Of a stretch of 23,834 bases of DNA, positions 7,227 through 17,053 are shown one piece after another. The notes under the pieces were generated by a model. The model was not told the DNA's origin. It ran no database searches and saw only the letters and a program-made list of their open reading frames with translations. The stretch lies in NCBI GenBank assembly GCA_900128395.1, contig LT649480.1:1-23834 (forward strand). The letters run 5' to 3'. How positions within the stretch are numbered: the stretch's first letter is position 1; each line of letters starts with the position of its first letter. The translations under genes were made by a program, and so were the position numbers. Source of the DNA: Stramenopiles sp. TOSAG23-2. Taxonomy: Eukaryota; Sar.

Positions 7227-10200
7227 TCACCCAAATCTCCTACTAGCATTCACCTGCCTTGCTAATATTCTAACAATCAATTTATTAAAGAACTGGATTT
7301 CATCTGAGTTGACCGATTCCAATTCATTTAATTTTTCACGTGTAATGTACCATAAGGATGTATCATTTTTATATGCCGATGATTGCATTGTACGATTTTG
7401 ATTTAGAAAAAAGTCACTTTCACCAAAAACAACTATATATAAATATAAATATAAATATATTATCAAATTAGTGTTAGAAAAAGTAATAAAAACAAATAGA
7501 AGAATCAGTGTATATTTTATTATTACTTACATCCTTGACGGACAATTAATTCAGAATCATCCTCATTATCATCATCGTTATCACTCAATACTATTGATTC
7601 ATTTGCAACAGTCGGTGGAGCATAATCTTTCAAGATAACAGCACCAGTTCGAACAATGTATATTGAATTTGATTTCTCATTTGAATTATAAATCATTTCA
7701 CCTTTTTTGTAAAAGCGAGTTGATTCAAACCAAGATTCAATTGTTAACAATTTTGTTGCAATTTTATCTGTCATATCTTTTTGTCTCCAACTCATTCGAA
7801 ATAATGCTTGAAATAACTTTCCACCATGTTTGTTTTCTTTAACAATTTTCTCAAAATTGGCACGACTCTTTCGTACTGGTTTATTCTCTTTCTCATCCTT
7901 TTCTCCATTATCATCATCGTTTTGGTTATCATCCATACTTATGGTTAGAGTAGGTAATTTCGATACGTTTTGTGATTGGTCACTAACAACTTCTTCTGCA
8001 TATCGTATAGCACTTTGTAAGCTAATAAATTTCTTTGGTTTCCATTTTTCTAAATCATTCGCCTTTAACAAATAACTGATATCTGTAGAGCATCCAGAAC
8101 ATAAAATTGTTATATCATGACGTTCACATAATTGATCAATGATGATAAAACATGATCTTACGGAAGTCACATCAATTCCTGTAACACGTTTAAAATCTAA
8201 TATTAGAATTTTTGTTGGCAAAAAATTGATATCAACATTTTGGTTTGAATAATAATTTCTAGTACTTGTACCTATGTTGTTGTTGTTGTTATAATTATTA
8301 TTGCTGCTACTATTATTTTTAACATCTTTTTTCTTCTCTAAATCATATAGAGAAATTAAGTTACTACTACGTTTTTTCATATATTTTTTCTTGTTATTAT
8401 TACTAGTAGTGCGATCATTAGAATGCAATGGTACGTAATTGAAACTATTTGATAATCTCGAGCGATCCCTGCTATCACTATTCGAACGATCTTTTTTCAT
8501 GTTTTTGTTTAATCCATACGATTTTCTCTCACTGTTTGCACTTTGTTTTCTATATGGTGGTGGCGAACGACCAAATGAAGGAGAAAATAATACATCGTCA
8601 TTTAAAAGATATCCAACTGCAAAATTATTGTTATTATCTATCGACTCATCCTTATCTTCAATATAAATACTTTGCTTCACTTTATTAACAATGGCAAGTG
8701 CAGAACCGAAGAAAATATATCCATGCAATTTTAATGTTGTTATTTCACGATGACTTTGTAATGTCCTTAGTCTATCCATATCATGTGTTAAGAAATTACT
8801 CGTTCGTTGATGTTTTGATACGACAAATTTACTTGTACTTGAATATGCATAAACAAAATTAGCAATCGCGAAACAAACACCTACGCCCATACCATTTATT
8901 AGTGGCATCAAATTAATTGCAACAAAAGTACCAAGTAATACTAAATATTCACGTAAAAGTAATTTCTTATATGCTAAAATAAGCCATTCAATCATCAAAT
9001 CAAATGCAATAAATATTAAAGTTGCACCAAAAAAATATCTTGGAACATATTCCATAATTGATATAGGCAAGCAAAATAATAAGATTTCACTGAAAAAAAC
9101 TACTAAACCAACGAGACGTGAGTTGGTATTTGTTCTATATGTAAATATCGTTTGTGAAAATATGTAAGAACCGGTAAATCCGCCAAAGATACCAGATATA
9201 AAGTTAGAAAAACCTATCATGGAAAGTTCATGATTAATTAACAATTGTTTACCCATATCCATTTCAATCGCAGTAACATCTAACGAGGAACTAAAAGCAA
9301 CAACGAATGTCATCGCTACCCATTGTGGAACAATGATTTGTAATGCCGACCAATGAACTTTGTGAAATTGAAACAATTCAAAAGGTGCGTAAAACATTTC
9401 TGCATTGCTTTTACCACTATTTTTACTCGGATCTACCCATCCTTTTGAAGCAGCATCACTGATAGATGTATTAGTACAGAATAAAACAACATAAAATGCA
9501 CCGGCTAATACAACAATTGCAAGTGGAAGCGCACCAACATTTTTTTTCAATTTCTGCGATACTACAAGTAAAGCTGCGCCTCCAATAAGCCCGGGTAAAC
9601 ATAATATTAATTTGCTAGAAGAAACAAATAATGTTGAATATGTAGAATAATCAATTTGAATTCGTCCAGAAAATACTAAATTGGAACATAAATTTAAACC
9701 TGCAATGAAACAAAAATATCCAATAAAAGCTAAATACCCGCCAACCACAGGAGCTGGTAAATACGATACAAAACTTCCTAATTTAAATTTACCAATAACA
9801 ACTAATGATAATCCTAATGTTGCTGTAGATATAGCAGTTCCTACAAGAACAGTTGCTAATATTTCATGATCATCCCAATTTTCACGTTTTCCTTCTTGTG
9901 CAATTAAAGTTGCCATCGCTGATAAAAAAATTAAGCCAGCATCTTGTACTTGGCCAATTGCAAATGGTAAACTAGATAAAAGAGTGAAAACTAATTGATG
10001 AATTGCAGATGATAATAAAACCAGTTTTGATAAATCATTCCGATATGGTAAATACACTTCATCGCTGAATATAATTGCACAATATCCATACATACATGGA
10101 ACTGTTAATATGGCATTAATTAATCCATATACCAACGATAATAAAACACCACCTTGTCCACTTTTATCTGTTGAATTATTTTTATGTTCATCTTCATATC

Positions 10201-10360
10201 CAACATTACTTTTATTAATATTTTTTCGTTTATTTATAAAAGTTGAATGTTTCTTTTTATTATCAATATTAATTTCATAATCATCTAAACTTAATAAATT
10301 ATTTTCCTCCACATCGGTTTGGTAGATTAATCGTGTTCGTGAGGAGGGCGATGTCGTCAT
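7227..10360 (-). CDS. SulP (SLC26-type) transporter with STAS and cyclic-nucleotide-binding domains; one intron
   Basis: The gene is join(10360..7531, 7432..7227) on the minus strand and encodes 1011 aa. Residues 72-505 carry the multi-span SulP transport core (for example LLSLVYGLINAILTVPCMYG and the SYLPAPVVGGYLAFIGY region). A STAS domain follows: its first part at about 535-570 (LKLHGYIFFGSALAIV) and its second at about 710-790 (ILILDFKRVTGIDVTSVRS). They are split by an Asn/Ser/Lys-rich insertion of about 130 residues. A cyclic-nucleotide-binding fold covers about 860-1005. Exon 1 ends inside it (VRQG), and exon 2 supplies VFGESDFFLNQNR with the conserved Glu948 and Arg957. SulP-STAS-cNMP proteins occur in fungi (yeast Ygr125w/Vsb1, vacuolar, linked to basic amino acid storage, as I recall) and algae. 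The substrate here is unknown; sulfate is not assured. Diverges from DNA2. Confidence 0.9.
7433..7530 (-). other. Spliceosomal intron (98 nt) in the SulP gene
   Basis: On the minus strand the block starts GTAAGT and ends TATATATAG. A TTCTAAC branch-point-like sequence lies upstream of the 3' site, and the stretch before AG is a TTTATA repeat instead of a pyrimidine tract. Without splicing the frame stops two codons later (Cys-Lys-stop). With splicing the phase-1 join makes a Phe codon and restores RQGFVFGES, the expected centre of a cyclic-nucleotide domain. This is the best supported intron in the window. Confidence 0.9.
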
Positions 10361-10538
10361 AATTTCTATAATGTTCTATTGTTTTACTATATATTGTTCT
10401 CTCTACAATGGTTATATAAATTATTTTCAAAATCTCACTCTATATATATGTCTTTCTATTTTTTGAATCTTCCTTTTATTGAATTTATATAAAGAGGTAA
10501 AAAGCAAAATTCGTCACCAGAATTTTATAATAAAAAAA

Positions 10539-10565
10539 AATCATCATCCGAGAAGGATGATGATT
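10539..10565. repeat. Perfect 11-bp hairpin overlapping the small ORF start
   Basis: The arm AATCATCATCC (10539-10549) and the arm GGATGATGATT (10555-10565) are exact reverse complements, with a 5-nt loop GAGAA. The right arm contains both ATG codons of the small ORF at 10557. In RNA it would hide that start; in DNA it could be a cruciform or a protein site. Confidence 0.8.
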
Positions 10566-10700
10566 AGTGCATTCCAGGCATTATATTCCGAGCCTAAATA
10601 TGACACGGACACGGGAGCAATATATTTGAGGGATGTGGACGGCAAAGAATATATTATAGGCACTTACTGTAATATTAAGTACAATAATATTGTATACTGA
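10557..10700 (+). CDS. Possible small ORF, unknown product
   Basis: A 47-codon ORF starts at the tandem ATG at 10557 and ends at TGA. Its sequence is noticeably less AT-rich than the surrounding spacer and reads like protein: ALYSEPKYDTDTGAIYLRD then DGKEYIIGTY. The last ten codons revert to AT-rich, Asn/Ile/Tyr-type sequence, so the coding part may end at a splice site near 10670 (TACT followed by GTAATA). I recognise no family. It could be a real small gene, an exon of something longer, or a gene fragment. It lies between the divergent SulP and DNA2 starts and on the DNA2 strand. Confidence 0.3.
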   Translation: MMISAFQALYSEPKYDTDTGAIYLRDVDGKEYIIGTYCNIKYNNIVY

Positions 10701-10929
10701 GGATGTGTGTAGGTGGGAAATCCACACAAAATGGCCAAAAAATTTATTTTAAAATATTTGAAAATGGTTTTCCTAATATAGCATGTAAATAGCACCTAAC
10801 TGTACTAACAGCAATAATATATACATCATATATATATATCAACAATAAATCTCCTCTCCCTCCATAGCGAAGAGAGATACATATACAAACCATAACAACA
10901 ACAACAACAGAAACTAATCATCGATAACC

Positions 10930-13900
10930 ATGGGAAAACATTCAAATACAACGTCGTTGACGGGGAAATATCGAAAGAAACCGAGTACCTCTGCGTCATC
11001 GTCGTCGGCGCGGATGAAAACATTAAATAGAATGAATAAAAATGATAATCAACATCGTCAGGATAATAATAATAAAAGAACTTCTTTCTCCAGCAGCAGA
11101 ACCTCTACATCTTCTTCTTCCAACTCCTCTTCCTCTTCCTCCCGTCATATAAAATCGGGTGGTATTACATCTGAAAAGAATGATAAAAATACTATGATGA
11201 AAAGTACTAGAAATGCTTCAATAGATTCATTTTTCACAAAGAAAAGTATTAATAATAATAGTGATGATGAAGATGATTTAGATATAATAAATAAAAATAA
11301 ACATGATAATAATAACAACAGTTCAAACGTTATTTCTATGACACAAGAAGAAGGATTTCGCGTTATGTGGAAAACATCTCCTGGCAGGCGCAATAGCAAT
11401 GGCATTTTGCGTGAATCAAACTCCATTTTTGGTAATAATCGTAATGGAAATGGTTTATTAGGTAATAGTGGGACTACCGTTGATGTACAAAATGAAGTCA
11501 ATATGATTGATGACGTATTAAAGTCTTTACGAAGCAATGATCACTCACATAGTGTAGAAAGAAATAAAAAACGCCGTAGGCATGATGTAGAGTTATCCAC
11601 CTCGCCAAGACCAGATGGAGCGTTATTAATTAATAATATGCCTGGAAATATTTTAATACGCCAAGGCAGTAACAATAATGGTGGAGATCATTTTGACAAT
11701 AATAGTAAAGACAACGAATTTTTAAAACCAAGGAGTCGTTTAGAGGAAAATATGAAAGCAATACAACGTGTAAACCAAGCAAAACGTATTAAACGGAAGC
11801 GTAAAGAAACTTTTGGAAAATATAAAATTAATAATAAAGGCATTGGCGTTCGTACATCTATATCGCGTTTATCATCTAGAGTTGATTTAGACGATTTGTT
11901 TAGTGATAGTGACGATGAGGAAGATAGTATGACGACGAGCAATGATGGTGGCGAGGATGGGCAACAACAACAACAAAAACAAAAACAGCAGCAGCAAGAT
12001 GATGATATTGTTGAAATTAAAAACGAAGAGGATACCGTATTAGTAAATTCACAACCTTCTAATGATGATGTTGATGAGAAAAATAAGAACGATAAAGATA
12101 ATGTTAATAAAATCGAGATTCTTGAGTTAAACTCTACCGTACCTTCACCAGTACGTCCTAATGTTCGAAATGTGAAGAATAATGATGGTAAGAAGAAACC
12201 AATTTTATCCTTGTCACAAAATGCTGCTACAAAAATTCAAAAACATGAGAAGACTCGTATTGTAAGAAAAAAAATGGAAAGGATAGATGCTATGAAAACA
12301 ACAACCACAGCTATTACAAGTACAGGTACTATTGCTAATGCTTCTGCAGCTACAGCAATTAATAATGACAACAACAACAATACTAATACTAGTATCATCG
12401 ATGACGACGATGAATGGGCTTTACGTGCTTTGGAATTAACGATGTTGAAACAACAAAAGAAAAAAGCAAGTGCAATACCTCAACAAGTAAAACAACAAAA
12501 AAACAATAAATTCCAAAAAACCTCAACGATTTTAGCGCCGACTCAAACTCATGTTAGTGTTGCACAAGATTCAACCTTCCGGCCATTGCCATTATACTCA
12601 ATGAGTAATGCAAAACAATTGTATACTCGTTTTAAAGTCACGAGCCGTGTAACAAATACTGGCACAGAAAAGAAGTTTGTTGTAAAGCCAGATAAAAGTT
12701 TTTTACCAAGTAATACAATTGTTACGGAAGATCCATTTGCAATGCCACTTATTGTTCGTTTACGTGGAATTTGGATGAGTACTGAAGTAGAAGAACGCGA
12801 TTCCATCAATATCGTATGGGATCCGTGGATTATGCAAAATAGCAAAAATAGCAATGGCAGCAATAACCATTCAGTTGTGAAAAATTTAAAAGAAGCAATG
12901 GAGAGAAATGAAATTGTTGTGGATAATAATAGCCATTGGATTATTTTAAGACCTGACGTCTTGATATCACCAAGTGTAGTAGGGACGGCATCGAAATGTT
13001 TAAGACAAGCTATAATTTCCTCTAAACTACGAGACAGTGCTAGTGCGAAGATCTGTACATTAGGAAATTTAAAGCACGATTTATTTGAACATGCCTTATT
13101 AGATGGGAACTTAAGCACCGATTATTTAAGAAATGCGTCTTCAGATATTATATACAAACGAGCACAAGAATGCTATGCTTCTGGATTGCGGGATGATGAA
13201 GCGTTAGCAGAGATGAATAAATTTATACCTAAACTGAAACAATGGGCATCGATAATAATGCGACAATCAAATCTGAACAATCACCATCCAGCTATGAATG
13301 GTTCATCTAATAGAGCTGGAAATGGTATTGAAATCATGGATACTACTGGCTCTACGTTGCGATTTGCAATTGATAATATTCTTGCAACGGAGGAAGATAT
13401 TTTATCCCCTATGTGGGGTTTACGTGCTCGACCAGATGCATCAGCAGTTGTCAAGATTGAGTATCAACATCACAATATGAATCAAAATTTACAGCGTGAT
13501 ATGCAACAAGATAAAAAATCGGGAAGATATGTGTCTCCATTAGAATTGAAAACTGGTAATCCACATCAATCTCACCAAGCACAAGCATTGTTATATGCAA
13601 GAGCATTTATGGATCGTTATGGTGGGGATACAAATGTAATTGGCCCGCCACCAGTTGGGACGGAAGTGTTAAAACCATCATTATCTGCCACTAATGCACA
13701 TAGTAATACTACAACGTTGAATGGTGCAATATTGATATATTTAGGACTTCGGGATGGGAGTCAAGATAAAGAAAAGGTATTATATGTACGCGAAAAACGT
13801 TTAGAGCTCCAAGCATTGTTTGGATTACGAAATAATTTAGCAAGGACTATGGCTGAGAATATACGAGGGGAAGTAAAATTAGCATCACCATTGAGTAGCA

Positions 13901-16704
13901 ATAGTCAAAGCGATGGGGGAAAAAGACATACAGCACCTGCATGTAGACCGTTACCAGGTGTAATAGGCCGCAAGGGTGCATGTGATATGTGTTATGTACG
14001 TGATGTTTGCTCATTATACCATAAAGGTTGGGAAAATGGAACGGAAGAGACTGCTAGAATGGGGCCTGCATTTAATGAAGCGATCGGCCATTTATCGGAA
14101 AGTCATTTGGAATACTATAGGAAATGGGATAGACTGTTAGACCTTGAGGATTCACAATTGCATCGTAGCAGTAAAATGTTATGGCGTGTACCCGCAAGTG
14201 AGCGTCAAGCCAGAGGCACTTGCGCAGCAAATTTATTATTAACAAAAAAAGAGCGACAGACGAATTCAAGTAAAAACATAACGTTTGAATATACGTTTTC
14301 AAGGAAAAAAGAAGACTTAACACCAACGCAAAATTCAACTAGTAGTAATAGTGCATTTGGTTATTCCCCATCACGACAAAACGATTTTTCAGAATATTAC
14401 AACAAGAGATTGGAAAACACATTTTCACAAGGCGACAAAGTTGTAATAAGTGTTGATTCATCTCACGTTGCGTTAGGCCGAGCAGTGGTAGTAAGTGTAA
14501 CTCGAGATCGAATTATGATATCATCGAAAATTCCTTTGGCAATTCCATCATCATTAAAACGTGTTTTGAATACTCAAAATAATATTTGCAATAACAACAT
14601 TGGGGATGATAATGACGAACAGATTCTTTGGTGTTTGGATAGAGATGTATACGAAAGTGGAATGAAATCAGCCCGTCAAAATATTCGTCGAATGTTGATT
14701 GGCCCATCGCCAACATCAAAATACCAGAAAAAAAAGTTAGAGAAAGAACCAAAACAACTTGCGCTACGAGAGGAAATTACAAATCGCACAAGGAGATTAC
14801 GGGAGCTTATTGTTGATGGCAAAAGACCCAAATTTATGCATAATTGGAAACAAACTTTTCAATTACAAAATATGTCGAATTGGGCAGTGCCTGGGCAATC
14901 CGTCGCTGGTTGCGAGACAAGAGGTCTTGTGGATAATTTTAACATAATGAATGATGACCAAAGCGAAGCGTTGAGAATGTGTTTAAGTGCTTCTGATTAT
15001 GCCATGGTTTTAGGAATGCCCGGTACTGGTAAAACGACGTTAATTGCATTACTAGTCCGTTCTCTAATTAATCAAGGTAAACGTGTCTTGTTGTCATCGT
15101 TTACAAATTCAGCAGTTGATAATATGTTGTTAAAATTAAGAGATGCTGGGGTAGATTTCGTACGTATTGGAAATGAAAAGAGTGTACATCCACATATACG
15201 ACCAAATATGCCACAAATATTAGCACAAACAAAACGAAAAACGGAAAGCCCGATCAATGCAGTAGAACAAATTATTGAAAGTGCAAAATTAATCGGGACA
15301 ACATGTTTATCATGTGGTAGTGGATTAATGCAGCAGCTACGATTTGATGTTTGTATAGTGGACGAAGCATCGCAAATTACGGAAGCTACATGCCTCGGGC
15401 CACTTCATTTAGCTGATAAATTTATATTAGTTGGAGATCACAATCAATTGACTGCAGTGGTGCGCAATAAAAATGCAAAGAAAGAGGGTCTAGCCACAAG
15501 TTTGTTTAAACGCTTAGCTGATCTGCACCCTGAATCTGTATGCCAATTAACATATCAATATCGAATGAATAAAGAAATTATGTCTTTAGCCAATTGCTTA
15601 GTATATGAAGAAAAATTAAAATGTGGTTCAACAAAAGTTGCCAATCGACAATTGCAAATTCCTGCAAGTATTTTGAACAATCCGAAAATTTTGCCATGGC
15701 CACGACTACACAAGGAAACATTAAACACTGGGCATTGGTTAAAAGATATTTTACGACCGGATAAACCTGTCATATTTGTTGATACTGATGGTATTGGTGT
15801 CCCATCATTAGAAAAAAGAACAGATATTCGAATGTTATCTCCAGATTCAAGCAATGTTAGTAACAATGGAAACAAAGCATCTCGTGTGACATACTCAAAA
15901 GGTGGTCTTGTTAATCGTGTAGAAGCGTCGTTAGTGGATACATGTATTGCTGGTTTGATACGTTGCCGTGTACCAATCGAAGATATTGGTGTCATCTGTC
16001 CATATCGCTCGCAATTAAAAGTGTTGAAAAGTCCAGCTGTACTGGGCAAATATGGCGAAGATTTGGAAGTGCAAACGGTTGATAAATATCAAGGTAGGGA
16101 TAAACCATGTATTATTGTATCTTTGGTTCGTTCAAATGATAAATTTATTGTTGGAGAACTGTTGCGCGATTGGCGTAGAATCAATGTTGCATTTACACGA
16201 GCCATGTGTAAACTTATCATATTTGGTTCACATAAAACATTAACTGGTTCAAAAGAAAAGCATATTAAAACATTTATGTCAAAAGTCAATAAATCAGGTT
16301 GGCGATACTCATTGCATAAGCAAGGTCATCGATTTTATCGTCATTATTTTGAAAAAAATATCAAAAGGAGAAATGCGAATAACAATTCTTCCCTTGAAAG
16401 TAGTCTATCGAGTCATGCAAGTAGTAGTGGCGGTGTGGTTGGTAATAGCGTTAGTAATAAGAATGTGACGTTATTGACATCAAAAGAGAATGTGATAAAC
16501 CATCATCAACCAATAAAAGGAAAAAACGATAATAATAATAATAGCAGTAATAGTAGTTCTTCATCTGAATTTATTAAGCGAGCTAAACCAACCCGAATCG
16601 TACCAAATCAAAAAACCAAAGTAATACGAAAAGAAAAGCAACCAGGTACAGTTATGTATGAAATTGAAAAAGATGGCGATGTTTTCAATAGTAAACATTT
16701 TTAA
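10930..16704 (+). CDS. DNA2: DNA2-type replication helicase/nuclease
   Basis: The protein is 1924 aa, starting in the strong context ACCATGG. It should process Okazaki flaps and resect DNA ends with FEN1, RPA and Exo1/Sgs1-type partners. The nuclease part (about 640-1030) has PDVLISPSVVGTASKCLRQ, H716 in NLKHDLFEHAL, D836 in ARPDA, E872 and K874 in ELKTG, and the QALLY motif. Four iron-sulfur cysteines are present: C690, then C1018, C1021 and C1027 in C-x2-C-x5-C spacing, as in known DNA2. The SF1 helicase part (about 1330-1800) has Walker A GMPGTGKT (1362-1369), FTNSAVDN, DEAS (from 1478), GDHNQL, YQYRM, QTVDKYQGRD and NVAFTRA. All catalytic motifs look intact. The first 480 residues are disordered and Ser/Asn/Lys-rich, with a PIP-box-like NASIDSFF at 95-102. 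The C-terminal 130 residues are also low complexity. It is longer than human or yeast DNA2 because of these tails. Confidence 0.95.
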   Translation: MGKHSNTTSLTGKYRKKPSTSASSSSARMKTLNRMNKNDNQHRQDNNNKRTSFSSSRTSTSSSSNSSSSSSRHIKSGGITSEKNDKNTMMKSTRNASIDSFFTKKSINNNSDDEDDLDIINKNKHDNNNNSSNVISMTQEEGFRVMWKTSPGRRNSNGILRESNSIFGNNRNGNGLLGNSGTTVDVQNEVNMIDDVLKSLRSNDHSHSVERNKKRRRHDVELSTSPRPDGALLINNMPGNILIRQGSNNNGGDHFDNNSKDNEFLKPRSRLEENMKAIQRVNQAKRIKRKRKETFGKYKINNKGIGVRTSISRLSSRVDLDDLFSDSDDEEDSMTTSNDGGEDGQQQQQKQKQQQQDDDIVEIKNEEDTVLVNSQPSNDDVDEKNKNDKDNVNKIEILELNSTVPSPVRPNVRNVKNNDGKKKPILSLSQNAATKIQKHEKTRIVRKKMERIDAMKTTTTAITSTGTIANASAATAINNDNNNNTNTSIIDDDDEWALRALELTMLKQQKKKASAIPQQVKQQKNNKFQKTSTILAPTQTHVSVAQDSTFRPLPLYSMSNAKQLYTRFKVTSRVTNTGTEKKFVVKPDKSFLPSNTIVTEDPFAMPLIVRLRGIWMSTEVEERDSINIVWDPWIMQNSKNSNGSNNHSVVKNLKEAMERNEIVVDNNSHWIILRPDVLISPSVVGTASKCLRQAIISSKLRDSASAKICTLGNLKHDLFEHALLDGNLSTDYLRNASSDIIYKRAQECYASGLRDDEALAEMNKFIPKLKQWASIIMRQSNLNNHHPAMNGSSNRAGNGIEIMDTTGSTLRFAIDNILATEEDILSPMWGLRARPDASAVVKIEYQHHNMNQNLQRDMQQDKKSGRYVSPLELKTGNPHQSHQAQALLYARAFMDRYGGDTNVIGPPPVGTEVLKPSLSATNAHSNTTTLNGAILIYLGLRDGSQDKEKVLYVREKRLELQALFGLRNNLARTMAENIRGEVKLASPLSSNSQSDGGKRHTAPACRPLPGVIGRKGACDMCYVRDVCSLYHKGWENGTEETARMGPAFNEAIGHLSESHLEYYRKWDRLLDLEDSQLHRSSKMLWRVPASERQARGTCAANLLLTKKERQTNSSKNITFEYTFSRKKEDLTPTQNSTSSNSAFGYSPSRQNDFSEYYNKRLENTFSQGDKVVISVDSSHVALGRAVVVSVTRDRIMISSKIPLAIPSSLKRVLNTQNNICNNNIGDDNDEQILWCLDRDVYESGMKSARQNIRRMLIGPSPTSKYQKKKLEKEPKQLALREEITNRTRRLRELIVDGKRPKFMHNWKQTFQLQNMSNWAVPGQSVAGCETRGLVDNFNIMNDDQSEALRMCLSASDYAMVLGMPGTGKTTLIALLVRSLINQGKRVLLSSFTNSAVDNMLLKLRDAGVDFVRIGNEKSVHPHIRPNMPQILAQTKRKTESPINAVEQIIESAKLIGTTCLSCGSGLMQQLRFDVCIVDEASQITEATCLGPLHLADKFILVGDHNQLTAVVRNKNAKKEGLATSLFKRLADLHPESVCQLTYQYRMNKEIMSLANCLVYEEKLKCGSTKVANRQLQIPASILNNPKILPWPRLHKETLNTGHWLKDILRPDKPVIFVDTDGIGVPSLEKRTDIRMLSPDSSNVSNNGNKASRVTYSKGGLVNRVEASLVDTCIAGLIRCRVPIEDIGVICPYRSQLKVLKSPAVLGKYGEDLEVQTVDKYQGRDKPCIIVSLVRSNDKFIVGELLRDWRRINVAFTRAMCKLIIFGSHKTLTGSKEKHIKTFMSKVNKSGWRYSLHKQGHRFYRHYFEKNIKRRNANNNSSLESSLSSHASSSGGVVGNSVSNKNVTLLTSKENVINHHQPIKGKNDNNNNSSNSSSSSEFIKRAKPTRIVPNQKTKVIRKEKQPGTVMYEIEKDGDVFNSKHF

Positions 16705-17053
16705 AGATTACTGTACACATATATTCGTATGTGTATTTATATTATAAACGAGGGGATAGAAGTGAAAAGCGGGAGAACAGCGGGAGACGGGAGAGGAGAG
16801 AGAGAGAGAGAGAGAGAAGGAGAGAAGGAGAGAAATGTAAGAAACAATATATTTTTAACATAAAAATATTTATATATAAATTAATATACGATATCATGTA
16901 AAAAAATATTTTTTATATTTATAAATCTCAACACTTTTACCTTTTTGCTACTTCATACGTATCTTTTTTCGCAATTATAATCACATACATATTCCTATAT
17001 TTTGCCATGAATGGCATAAAATGTCATAAAATATCATATAATAATTACATTTT
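16705..17053. other. Convergent spacer between DNA2 and the LEH-like gene
   Basis: The 349-bp spacer holds 3' UTRs of two genes facing each other. It contains a strongly purine-rich tract on the plus strand (listed separately) and AT-rich sequence after 16850, including ATAAAATAT-type stretches where polyadenylation signals could lie. No gene is seen. Confidence 0.6.
16789..16835 (+). repeat. Purine tract with (GA)11
   Basis: There are 47 consecutive purines, of which 16796-16817 is a pure GA dinucleotide repeat. It sits in the 3' flank of DNA2. Mirror-like purine runs of this kind can adopt triplex DNA, and they are prone to length change. Confidence 0.9.

Larger units (their letters stand above)
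10361..10929. promoter_or_regulatory. Shared divergent region between SulP and DNA2 genes
   Basis: This 569-bp region separates the starts of two genes facing away from each other, so it should contain both promoters. It holds a small ORF (10557-10700) and a perfect hairpin (10539-10565), listed separately. Near DNA2 a pyrimidine-rich run ends in CCATAG at 10867, a good 3' splice site, so DNA2 may have an intron in its 5' UTR. An in-frame TAA just upstream of the DNA2 ATG shows that any such exon is non-coding for DNA2. Confidence 0.5.
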
